A stretch of 64,000 nt of DNA, taken from Choristoneura fumiferana. Its lineage: Eukaryota; Arthropoda; Insecta; Lepidoptera; Tortricidae. The position numbers and the translations under genes were made by a program. The DNA lies in NCBI RefSeq assembly GCF_025370935.1, contig NC_133473.1, forward strand, positions 10,599,175 through 10,663,174, in the 5' to 3' direction. Within the stretch, counting starts at the first letter, position 1. Each line of letters begins with the position of its first letter. The notes beneath the pieces were generated by a model, which worked only from the letters and a program-made list of their open reading frames with translations, had not been told where the DNA came from and searched no databases. Shown one piece after another: positions 21,943-31,028 of this stretch.

Positions 21943-24900
21943 ATGCTGAGGTGTGCCTTCCTGTTATGCGTGCTTTTGGCGTCCGTAATAAGCAGACCCC
22001 ACGAACTCCCGAAAGGTATTCACATTATTATTTACAATTAAATTGTCTAGTTACTCAGTCAGTGGGTCAATCCTCAGTCAACACTTTATTCAATACTGGG
22101 GTACTTCGATACGTAGCATAGACTTTAGTTACTGAGGATGCTTAGGACATCTATAATACTTAGAAACATCGTTAATACTGAGGCCAACTAAGATACTTGG
22201 GATACAACTTCAGATTCCTGAATATCAAGACATAATTAATACCTAGTTAATTACAATCCGATAATAATACTCAGACTTATTTTATCGCGTGTTTGCATTA
22301 ATTAGCCGTATTGAAGCTAAAATTCGAAGAACTGAAGATGAATAAATTTAATAAGATGTACATACCGTAATGACGTAAGTGTAATATTGGCTTAAATTAA
22401 ACATTACACATAAGACGCGGATCTATTATCGTTAAGGGACTTTCCTCTGGTATGTTTTTATTAGATACTGCTTATCGGTTTAAAATACCAAATTCTTTTG
22501 AGTTCATTAAGATAACTCATTATTCTGCGTAATGTTACTTACACTGCTGGAGGAAATAAGCGTATTATCACGTAATTGGGTTATCTAGGACAATTCCATA
22601 ATACATAAATGTTGGGGTAAAAGAAATCATTCGAAGCCAGATTGTTCCCCTTCCTCAGTGCAGTTTTCTGAAAAATGAAAAACTCTGACACAGACATAAG
22701 TAGATAGACCTAGCATTTGCCGTCAGCTGTTAGACCTGACTATTCTTCAGGATTTGCAGTCGCACAGGTGCATCAAAATAAGTGACTACTAAATTATGAC
22801 AGCGTCACTGGGGAAAAGTCACGAAAATTAAAATGTGTGATCGCGATAATATATTTAGGTAGAGTCATTCACGATGAAGCGTGCCGTGGTTCTTATTGCA
22901 ATGTCATTAATGTCTAATTTTGACAAAATCACGCGTCTTCGTGGATGGCACTAAGTATAAATCATACTTATATGCGTTAAAATTTTCTTTTTACTTATGT
23001 GCTCGTCGTATAGCTTAGAACATTAGGGTAACTATTTTTTTTACCTTTCTTTACGTTATTATATTATAATAATTAGGTACTCGGAAAATCGAAACCTTTT
23101 CGCCTTTTGTCTAAGAAGACCAATTAGCGAACAGTCGAGGAAACTGAATCACGTACCAGGGTGAAACCTTTTCGTAATCAATTTCGCTACGATTTATTTG
23201 GCAAATGTATGGGATGTCAACATGACATTAGTAGCACAAAATGTTCCACCCTGGTACGTAATTGAGTTTCCTCGACTCCTATAATAACTCCAAATATTCA
23301 TATTATAAAAAAATCACCTTGACACCTTTTAATACTTTTGAATGCCCACCTATCTACTGATGTACCACACACCGTACGATTGTTTTTTTTATTTTAGCTG
23401 CAGAAATACAAATACTTAATAGTAAATATATGACACCTAATTCAAAAGTTGACGGAAGTTATATTATAAACGTTACCTGAAGTGACTCATTGTAATTTTT
23501 TTGTTTGATAAAATACTCAGTAACTTATAAAAATAAGTTCCTAGTTTTTGTTATGACTCATGACATCATAGTTCAAACAAATCAAGTGGTTCTTAGAGTT
23601 CCCAGTAATTGACTCAATGAAATTGTGCGAACAAAAACTACTACACCTTATACAAATAGATATGGCTTTTGCAATATTGATAAGTAGTTGAGACACCTAA
23701 AGTGTTATTAGTAACACTTTAGGTGTTTCAACTACTTATCAATATTGCAAAATCCATATGCAAATAATAAAGCCAAGTGCTGGTGGTGTAGGGGTACAGC
23801 ACGCAGCACGAAATGCTGAGGACCTGGGTTCGATTCCCAGCACTGGTCTCTTTTTCTGGTTTTTCTGTGCATCCATGTTTCAGTTCGTATTTTCGATACG
23901 TTTAAAGATGTCTGCCCGATGACGTAAGGCATAAGAAAAGTTTTACTTAGTAGTCATACCTATTGATTTTAGCGCCTTTTTCATAAGGATTTCATAAACA
24001 TATTAGGGAAAAATGTTTAAATTTGACTGTACTTAGAAGAATTAAAATCTTTTCTAAATTCCCATTAATAAAAAAAGTAACGGTACACTTTTAATAAACT
24101 TTTTTTTTCTTGTCAGAAATTCAATCATCACTTCACAAGTATACGAACAACGGTCAAGTCAGGTCAAAACGCCAATCTCAAGACTCTACTGCAGATCTTG
24201 GATCGTCGTCTATTGATATGAACAGTAAAGAAACACAAAATGAACCATCACAAAACAATAAAGAAGCTGACATAAGCGTGTATTATGGTTATTATGGTTA
24301 TTATGGCAGCTCTCCGCAATATTATAGACCTCATCCCCCGCCACCACCTCGTCCCCCTCCTCCTCCACCACCCCCGCCTTATAGGGAATGGGATGGATAC
24401 TATGGGCAGTATAACCACCGCCCACCACCGCCTCCACCACCACCTCCACACGATGGAAGATATCCCCGGAGACCTGAAGATTTTAATAGACACCATCCTC
24501 CTCCGCCCCCACCTCCTGACTACTCTTATGACCGTGGACCACCACCACCCTATGATCATGGACCACCTGGATTTGGAACACCTGAAAATAGACCTCCACC
24601 TTATGGCCATGGTCCACCACCACCGCCCCCGTATCATCATGGTCCTCCCCATCACCCTCCGCCGCCCCCTTACGGCCACGGACCTTCGCATCATGATCAT
24701 GGACCCCCTCCACCACCTCCTCATGAACGTGGGCCCCCATATCACGAACACGGACGTCCTCCCCCACCACCAAACGATCAAGGACCTCCTAATTGGAATC
24801 ATGATCCACCTCCTCCACCATTTAACGACGATCCTTCTCGCCAAGGGCATGAGTCTCCTTCACCAACCCCACAAGATCTCAGACAACCCCAACAATCGCC

Positions 24901-25225
24901 AAATCAGAATGGAAGTCCGTCCTCCCACAACCAATTTAATAATAACCAACCATATAATACTAATGATGAAAATAATGAACAGCTTTTAAAAAATCTCAAA
25001 CTCGTGTTCAGTGACGACTTTAGGAAATCTTTTTTACAAAATAGACAAGTGTTTCAAAATGATTCTTCAAATAATAACCAAGGAGCTACGGAAGAGCCTA
25101 ATAACAGAAAAGGTCAGGGAGAACCCCTTATTAGCGTAGACGCCAGTATTAATGGCTCGACTAATATCACACCACCGCCTCTTTCTCCTATTTTCCAAGT
25201 GGTCCCAGTAACGCCCGAAAGCTAA
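21943..25225 (+). CDS. Secreted proline-rich protein, isoform A (two exons)
   Basis: Exons 21943-22015 and 24117-25225. Exon 1 encodes a signal peptide (MLRCAFLLCVLLASVIS, residues 1-17) and ends in phase 1 at CCGAAAG|GTATTC. The 2.1-kb intron ends with tttttttttcttgtcag. The 393-aa product has a furin-type site RSKR (residues 40-43), a YYGYYGYYG run, then about 170 residues of poly-proline blocks alternating with YGHGPP/HGPPPP units, and an Asn/Gln-rich stretch before the C-terminal FQVVPVTPES. An AATAAA lies 40 bp after the stop (25266). An initiator-like TCAGT at 21922 precedes the ATG by 19 nt. Secretion is well supported. The molecular role is unknown: cuticle, silk/saliva or other extracellular matrix are possible. 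The intron holds several MITEs. It is tail-to-tail with the ENF locus. Confidence 0.75.
22861..22952 (-). mobile_element. 92-bp MITE M3
   Basis: The reverse complement matches 58661-58752 with about six differences in 92 positions by eye. Imperfect inverted ends (agagtcattcacgatgaagc versus agtgccatccacgaagacgc). Lies in the intron of the proline-rich gene. Confidence 0.75.
23132..23278. mobile_element. MITE M4 with about 30-bp terminal inverted repeats
   Basis: AGTCGAGGAAACTGAATCAC...CCAGGGTG pairs with CACCCTGG...AATTGAGTTTCCTCGACT. A diverged copy is at 44417-44556. Intronic. Confidence 0.75.
23659..23760. repeat. Near-perfect 100-bp hairpin
   Basis: Arms of about 48 bp (tatggcttttgcaatattga ... 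caccTAAAGTGTTA and its complement) differ at only about three positions around a loop of a few bases (TTAG). Intronic, directly upstream of the tRNA-like sequence. Confidence 0.85.
23771..23930 (+). mobile_element. tRNA-like SINE S3 fragment
   Basis: A 7-bp acceptor-like pair (agtgctg/cagcact), an A-box-like GTGGTGTAGGGGTA and a perfect B box (GGTTCGATTCC) fold like a tRNA, but the anticodon loop lacks T33. The sequence continues past the 3' end into 'tctctttttctggtttttct' and 'gtgcatccatgtttcag', as in tRNA-derived SINEs. Not called as a working tRNA gene. Confidence 0.6.
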
Positions 25226-25265
25226 ATTTAAAAATAATGTACCTAAAACTGCGTTATTGTTTACC

Positions 25266-25271
25266 AATAAA
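25266..25271 (+). terminator. Polyadenylation signal for isoform A
   Basis: AATAAA located 40 bp after the stop codon of exon 2A, before the acceptor of exon 2B. Confidence 0.5.
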
Positions 25272-25411
25272 TCTACTATGTCTTTATATTCTGAACCTAT
25301 CACACTATAAGCTACGATAAGTTTTAGCTTCTTGGTTTTATATTTGTAATAATAATTAGTATTAAAAATGTACATGACAACAACTGATTTGTTTTATTTT
25401 ATTGTTGACAG

Positions 25412-26175
25412 ACCAGCAGTCCGTTCCTAGTTCATTGTCACACCAAAACGATCTATTAAAAAATGTCAGTAAAAGATCCCCTCAGTACGATATACCTCCG
25501 GAGTCAGAAAAATTACCAGATGAAAGAGATCGCCGGGGCTTTAAATACCATGGAAGTCCACCAGATCACAGGGGACCACCACCGGGGCATAGAGGGCCTC
25601 CGAAAAATAACGGGTCACCTGATCATGGAGGGCCACCAGGTCACAGAGGGCCGCCTGATAATAGAGGACCACCTGATAGTAGAGGACCTCCAGATAGTAG
25701 GGGACCTCCTGATAACAGAGGACCTCCAGATAATAGAGGACCTCCAGCTAATAGAGGACCTCCAGCTAATAGAGGACCTCCAGGTAATAGGGGACCTCCA
25801 AACCACATGGAACCTTCACATAATCAACGACCTGCTGATCATGAGCAACAGCCTCATCCCATAAATATGTGGCCACCACCTGATCATAATAATATACCTG
25901 ATTACGGAAGGCCTCAAAATGCCTTCAATTACGTAAAAGAACAGAATAAAAATAAGCAAAGTCAAACAAAAGACAAAGATAATATAGATGACAGATTCTC
26001 TGCAAGTAATGAAGATCCATCAACAAAACCTATTTCTCAAGGGGCTATTGATGAACTCATATCTATAATAAAAGCTACCGAAAAGCCAGATCAAAGTGCA
26101 GGTGAACAGAGTGTAACAAAGCGTCCTATTCATTTTCCTATGTTCCAAGCAATAGCTGTAACACCAGAAACTTAA
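25412..26175 (+). CDS. Alternative terminal exon of the proline-rich gene (isoform B)
   Basis: Acceptor ttttattttattgttgacag is followed by an open frame in the same phase (1) as the exon at 24117, so exon 21943-22015 can splice here directly, giving a 278-aa secreted protein. No signal-peptide exon of its own was found in the 187 bp between the two terminal exons. The exon is homologous to exon 2A in layout: a dibasic SKR site about 20 residues in, a proline-rich middle, and the ending FQAIAVTPET. The middle differs: tandem hexapeptides of the type RGPPDN/RGPPAN (an 18-bp repeat, about 25640-25800). AATAAA overlaps the stop codon. It could instead be a duplicated gene whose first exon lies elsewhere or is lost, but the shared phase favours alternative 3' exons. 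Confidence 0.65.
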
Positions 26176-26179
26176 TAAA

Positions 26180-26864
26180 CTAGAAAATATTAGCACCTAC
26201 TCCGGATTTCAATTATTTATTTTAGCTATACCACATTAATTTACGTTTTATTCAAGGATTGAATATTACTATGGAACTTAGTTTTAAAATATGAATAATT
26301 AATAATGTTAGTGTACATTTTTCTAAGCTATAACAATAACTATTATGATAGATCCACAAAGACAATACATATTTAATCACCAAGGCCTAAAATTTCATCA
26401 AAGTAAATACGAGTACCTATACCCTAAAATAGTAATATGACAAAAACTGACTGAAAAAGCTTAATTTAAATCACGGCAAGAAATTTTAAATTTGTCAGCC
26501 ACGCCTATCACACATATCCTAAAGGTGCATTATGAAAAAAAAATCGAAATTCCCATGAGGCCGGGAAATAGCTTTTTTTTTTCGTACCACAGGTGAAAAG
26601 CCACAGGAATGAGCCTGAGATAAAAATAATGTTGAACTCAAATGATGATAGTATGTAAGTTTTTATTAGAAAGAGTTCTTGTATAGATATACATAATATA
26701 ATAATTACAAAGAGTGTCTACAGATTATTAATTAAATCACACATGAAAATAAAGAAGTTGTCTGAGCTGTGTGTTTCACTACTAAAAAACTTTAAACCTT
26801 TTTAAACATCGTAACATGATCATAACAAAATGTAAGACTTTGTTTTGTATAAAAGCTTTCATTG
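26180..26864. other. Convergent intergenic region
   Basis: Separates the ends of the proline-rich gene (+) and the ENF locus (-). Contains AATAAA for the - strand at 26662-26667, about 200 bp beyond the ENF stop codon. No gene seen. Confidence 0.5.
26662..26667 (-). terminator. Polyadenylation signal for the ENF transcript
   Basis: TTTATT on the + strand, i.e. AATAAA on the - strand, about 200 bp downstream of the ENF stop codon. Confidence 0.4.
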
Positions 26865-27320
26865 TCAGAATGTAGGTTTGCATCTGCCATCAGGAGTACG
26901 TCCGTAACCTGTTGCACATGCAGCTTTAAAATTCTCTCTTCCTTCCTTTTCGGTAGATGTTGAAGTTGAGACCGTTGTTGCTTCCTCGTGCTTTTCTTCT
27001 TTTTCTACTTTTGGTATATTTTCATCAGACTTTTTATTTTCGCCAGACAAAGGCGCTAAGTTCTCACTTTCTTTTTTTTCCGCTGGTTTTACCTCTGGTG
27101 TATTTGCAGCAGCTGTACTAGTTTCTCCATTTTTATCATCATGTATTGCCGTGGTACTGGATTCTGCCACACTGTCAGGTCTCCAAACTTTTTTGACATC
27201 TTCTCGCACTATGTCAGCAGTTTTATGAACTTTGCCAAAAAAATCTTTAACTAAGCCGCCTTCGACTTGGTATATAATTGTGAATATTAAACAACCGGCA
27301 AAGAGTAGAGTTAACTTCAT
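26865..27320 (-). CDS. GBP: ENF-family cytokine precursor (growth-blocking / paralytic peptide)
   Basis: 151-aa preproprotein in one open frame: signal peptide about residues 1-21 (MKLTLLFAGCLIFTIIYQVEG), a charged Glu/Lys/Thr-rich pro-region (22-128), and a C-terminal 23-aa cytokine (129-151) starting ENFKAAC and ending DGRCKPTF. It is released after the Arg of KEGR. The two cysteines (135, 147) form the single disulfide of this family, and the GY-x-RT-x-DGRCKPTF core is diagnostic. In Lepidoptera these peptides activate plasmatocyte spreading, slow larval growth and cause transient paralysis as stress cytokines in the haemolymph. It is the last ORF of the uENF1-uENF2-ENF set on this strand. 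Leader context AAAATGA. A TATA/initiator pair 46-80 bp upstream suggests its own transcript too. Length is usual for the family. Confidence 0.95.
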   Translation of the reverse strand: MKLTLLFAGCLIFTIIYQVEGGLVKDFFGKVHKTADIVREDVKKVWRPDSVAESSTTAIHDDKNGETSTAAANTPEVKPAEKKESENLAPLSGENKKSDENIPKVEKEEKHEEATTVSTSTSTEKEGRENFKAACATGYGRTPDGRCKPTF

Positions 27321-27360
27321 TTTTAAAGTTAGTTAGACGTATATAGTGTCTAGTGAGTTT

Positions 27361-27400
27361 AACACTGAACTAAAATTATTACAGAGAACGCTTACTTATA
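27361..27400 (-). promoter_or_regulatory. Internal core promoter of the ENF ORF
   Basis: On the - strand TATAAGTAAG (from 27400) is followed about 33 bp later by TTCAGTGTT (27369-27361), a TCAGT arthropod initiator. The predicted start at about 27366 gives a leader of about 46 nt with no upstream ATG before the ENF start at 27320. The longer route from the polycistron would place at least six ATGs in front of it. Confidence 0.5.
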
Positions 27401-27518
27401 AATTATAAAGATAACACTCATGATCCCTGACCTTTTGTGGCATATCACGTATTGATAAATAGCTTAGTTAGTAAACATGAAGAAGTTATTCCGTTAAATT
27501 TGTTATTTAGTTCGGTTC

Positions 27519-27574
27519 TTATTCATTGTGCTTGGACCATTTCATCAATTTCTCAGACGACTTCTCGACAGCGC
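27519..27574 (-). CDS. Alternative 3' exon of uENF1 (predicted)
   Basis: Acceptor tgtatctttacag is followed in phase 1 by AVEKSSEKLMKWSKHNE-stop. A good donor inside uENF1, CCAGAAG|GTAAAA (exon end 28137), is also phase 1. Joining 28341-28137 to 27574-27519 gives an 86-aa secreted isoform ending EDKPEG plus this charged, helix-prone tail, without the C-x11-C tail. The same acceptor also pairs with the donor just after the uENF2 stop (AAAG|GTAACT, exon end 27771), where the exon would only be inter-cistronic leader. Both uses are predictions. Confidence 0.45.
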
Positions 27575-27772
27575 CTGTAAAGATACATAACTTTTAGTTT
27601 AAGAAATGCTAACAATCTGTATTTTTCTTGCAAACAATAGGTATTTTGAATACGTTATCTCATCATGCTTGAAGTTTAAATACCTAATGGTATTTAAATT
27701 TATTGTTTATTTAGATATTTAAAATTTAATAAAATTTATCTTAATTAAGCTCAAATAAAACTATAGTTACCT

Positions 27773-27988
27773 TTAAAATATTGTTCTGCATTGTCCTAAT
27801 GAGTCACGCCTCGTATGGGGAGGACAATCCAAAAGCGGCACCCTTATTACTTGACTTGTTGCTATGTCCATCTTCGAAGTAGTCGTCGCAAGTAAAGAAA
27901 CATTGCGTAGTTTATCATGGAAATTAAAGCTCACTCCCGCGGCTAAATTCACTAATAATATTGTCAGTAACACAGTTTTTGCGTCCAT
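27773..27988 (-). CDS. uENF2: uENF2, small secreted peptide upstream of ENF
   Basis: 71-aa secreted protein: signal peptide about residues 1-20 (MDAKTVLLTILLVNLAAGVS), a short linker, and a tail DCPPHTRRDSLGQCRTIF-stop. The tail has the ENF-like spacing C55-x11-C67-x4-stop, with Gly two residues before the second Cys. Position between uENF1 and ENF on the same strand matches the middle ORF of the tricistronic ENF mRNA reported in Lepidoptera. The start is in a strong context (AAAATGG). The stop is followed immediately by a splice donor (TAAAG|GTAACT), which would join it to the exon at 27574. Function unknown; the Cys pattern suggests a secreted peptide related to ENF. Confidence 0.85.
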   Translation of the reverse strand: MDAKTVLLTILLVNLAAGVSFNFHDKLRNVSLLATTTSKMDIATSQVIRVPLLDCPPHTRRDSLGQCRTIF

Positions 27989-28047
27989 TTTCTCGCAATG
28001 TAATTAAAGCACTGCGCCACAAAATTCTGTAACGTGCTACTTATTAA

Positions 28048-28341
28048 TCACCACGGATCCCTGCAAACGCCATTCACGTCCTTCACCGTTCCAAATTTAC
28101 AACGATCGGTGTTTATTGGCACATCGATCATTTTACCTTCTGGTTTGTCTTCACTCTGTCGCTCTGTGCTAGTTTCAATATTTTTGACAAATTTCTTGGG
28201 TGAAATAGCATTCACAAAACTGGATATCGGATTTTGGAAGATGTCTAAAAAATCTTTGGTGGAAATAGGAGCGGTGTTGACAGGAACTAGTAAATAAATA
28301 ACAATTCCGAACATTAGTATCCGCGTGCACAGAGGCGTCAT
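28048..28341 (-). CDS. uENF1: uENF1, first ORF of the ENF polycistron
   Basis: 97-aa secreted protein: signal peptide about residues 1-23 (ending VPVNTA), an amphipathic KDFLDIFQNPISSFV segment, an acidic linker, and the tail CKFGTVKDVNGVCRDPW-stop (C81-x11-C93-x4). The N-G-x-C before the end mirrors the D-G-R-C of ENF cytokines. Only 59 nt separate its stop from the uENF2 start, fitting one polycistronic mRNA with leaky scanning or reinitiation. Its own start context (AGAATGA) is weaker at +4 than that of uENF2. An internal donor at 28137 could create an isoform without the Cys tail. A TATA box lies about 110 bp upstream. Function unknown. Confidence 0.85.
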   Translation of the reverse strand: MTPLCTRILMFGIVIYLLVPVNTAPISTKDFLDIFQNPISSFVNAISPKKFVKNIETSTERQSEDKPEGKMIDVPINTDRCKFGTVKDVNGVCRDPW

Positions 28342-28445
28342 TCTACAACGCTAGGCGCGTTCACTATTGATTCACTAGTTTTTATCAACTAACGGCGTCT
28401 GCTGCACGTTCCTCCTATCATATCCAATCACTCAATGTATACCAC

Positions 28446-28453
28446 CTATATAA
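28446..28453 (-). promoter_or_regulatory. TATA box of the ENF locus (likely)
   Basis: TTATATAGG on the - strand, about 110 bp before the uENF1 ATG, leaving room for an 80-nt leader. No strong TCAGT initiator is seen at the expected distance. The motif is nearly palindromic, so orientation rests on the gene downstream. Confidence 0.35.
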
Positions 28454-30985
28454 GAACTTTTATCAGTATGACGATAGGGATTTACGCTGAATGAGCTAAT
28501 GACCAAGATTTTTCTTTCATTGGAAATGATTTTATATTTCCTGTATGAAATATAGAGGTACTTACATTGTGATGTGGGAATGCTTGTGAAATTGATATCA
28601 TTTCTTTATTAAAGTAGGTAAACTAAGAAGTTGGATTGGTATATTGTATACACAAGTAGTTGTAAACCAGTATTAGAGACAAATCTGTACTTAATGTTTT
28701 TACGAAACATCACTTTTTGTGCAATAATCTCATACAGTTTTTGTTGTTGCTCCATATAACTCAATTAATCGTCAATTTTCCTTATTAAAACCGACTTCAA
28801 AAAGGAGTTGTATTTTTTTATTTAATTAATCAGCTGTATCACAGTACAATATTTACCTACGTATATAAGGTAAAAAGAAGCAGGTGCCTTAATGACTGCA
28901 ATTTAATATTTGAATAAGTTTCAATGATTGTGAAGTTAATTTATTTCATTACCTAACTTGATAGTATTACCTGAAAAGTTGGAAATGTTGAGTACCTTCA
29001 TTCACGAACATAGAACAAAAGATTCCTAAAGACTGTACATAACTAATATATATATACATATTGAAATAATTAGCAAATTCGTAGAGTTTAATACGAGTAT
29101 GTCTAACGTTCTAATCCAACTGAGTCGTCATTGTTTAGATTTTCTCACGGTAGGCATTCATACAAAACGTTAAATACCTATGCTATTTATATTCAGTCAC
29201 ATTACTATTGATATATTTTGTGTTCTAATTAACAATTCAAGATCATTCGCCTCAGTTCGCCAGTAAAATGTAAACACACATATTTGAGTTAGATATTGAA
29301 TACGGCTTACAAATTGGTAGTTGAGTTTATTACATCAATTGACTCCTATTACTGCCATTGTTATCAGCCTCGGTAGAATAAATTGACGTCTGACATCAAA
29401 TTATGCCATGATGGCTAAAGAGCATTTTCGACGCACCAAATACTTATGTACTTTTTACACGGACGGCGGCATAACATACGCGCTACAAACTTGACAATAA
29501 GTTGTACAGATTTGTTTTTGCGCTTAAGTCGTTGCTATACAGCCAAACTAATATTATAAATGCAAAAGTAACTCTTACTGTCTATCTGTCTGTTACCTTT
29601 TCACGCTTAAATCGTTGAACCGAATTCAATAAAATCTGGTATTGAGATTGTTTGAGGCCCTGGGCAGGACATGATAGTTTTTCTTCAGATTTTTTTATAA
29701 TGAGTGACGGAGTCGCAGGTTATAGCTAATATGGCTACTGTACTTGTGATTCCAATGAATCATGCTTTTTTTATGACACCATTAAAAAGTAGTAATCGAT
29801 TTAGGTATCTATTAAGAGGAACTTCATTATATGTGAATCAACATAAACACGCAGAACTTCTTCTTTGGGGTTCCGTACATTTTATTTGACTTTGATTATA
29901 ACATACATTAAATGATAATTCAGTGATTTAGCAGTGACGTCAAGCTAAGAAACTTTTTTAAAGCAAATCGATAATGTAGGCTTTAACACAAAAACTTAAA
30001 TAGGTGTTAGACATGCCTAGGATTATTATATTTCTGTGAACCGTATATTTTTAACGATTGTCTAAGTTTCTGCGATAACACGGTAGCTATCTAATGAAAA
30101 AAAAATTGCATTAACAGCCAACTATTCCCAACGCCAGTCATTAATGTTACAAAAAATCCTACCGTAATGATGAATGATAAAGAATAGACCTGAAGGCATG
30201 ATTATTAACCTCGTTAGTGGCCCTCGCAATAGACCCTCGAACGACTTTATTCCTAGCCCGCTCTAATTATATTGAAACACGATTTATTCTAAATCATATT
30301 AACAGATAAGTAACTGGTCAAAATACACCCTAAGACCATACACGGCTAGGCTCTGCCTCCGGCGTCAGGCTTCTAATAGACTCGTTGGTAATCCCCTTCT
30401 TAGGCCCCTTAATGCACAATGTACTATAAATTGTTACCTGAATTTATACTTGCAAAGCTTCATGGACACGACAATTACTAGTAGATTTAAAATCAACTTG
30501 CAAGATTTGATAACATCGTTAGTTAGTTTTAAATTGTGTTTAAAGTTGTAGTTTAAAATAAAGGATGCAAAAAAGGCGACTTTCGAAAAAATACTTTTGA
30601 TGAGATAATTACAATGTAATCTACATTAACGCTAAAATTACGAACCGCCACTTCGAAAAACATTCCATATTTAATTATTTAATATTTACGATAACTATGG
30701 ACTTTCTGAAATTAATAGTTAGCTAATTAATTTAATTACCGGGAGTTAATCAAATGAATAGGGCACCGATACGTGTAATGACGACGATACATGGATCAAT
30801 TAACTCATGTGGTAAAGTAAACAGTATTATTAAAATGGATAAAATGGTATTGCCTATATATTTACCACGAAAATACTTTAGTTTAGTTATTAGCCTAACT
30901 CAACTGACAACTAGAACACAATCGAATGAAATCGAATTATCTACTGAATAAATGTTGGAAAGGAAGAAATAATTACTACTGGCAT
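28454..30985. other. Upstream flank of the ENF locus, no further gene
   Basis: Holds a short repeat-E end (ttaaaaccgacttcaaaaag, 28783-28812) and a repeat-A copy (29548-29720). Otherwise AT-rich. The open frames at 29704 and 30754 are not supported by splice or promoter signals. Confidence 0.45.
29548..29720 (+). repeat. Interspersed repeat A copy
   Basis: ccaaactaatattataaatg, then 'ctatctgtctgttaccttttc', 'cacgcttaaatcgttgaacc'. Decayed after 'gacatgatagtttttctt'. Confidence 0.55.
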
Positions 30986-30991
30986 TTTATT
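30986..30991 (-). terminator. Polyadenylation signal of the serine-rich gene
   Basis: AATAAA on the - strand, 38 bp past the stop codon at 31029. Confidence 0.6.
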
Positions 30992-31028
30992 AGTTACAAT
31001 TCAACTTCATAACATAGTTATTTACAAA

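Noticed and set aside
23771..23850. Functional tRNA gene
   Set aside because: Acceptor and T arms look right, but the anticodon loop lacks T33, the D arm is poor and SINE body sequence follows.
24248..24850. Long open frames on the opposite strand and other frames of exon 2A
   Set aside because: They are shadows of the proline codon repeats (CCN/CAY); they lack their own starts, splice context and composition.
25237..25317. Small hydrophobic ORF (MYLKLRYCLPIN...) as a signal-peptide exon for exon 2B
   Set aside because: It ends in its own stop codon and has no usable splice donor to reach 25412.
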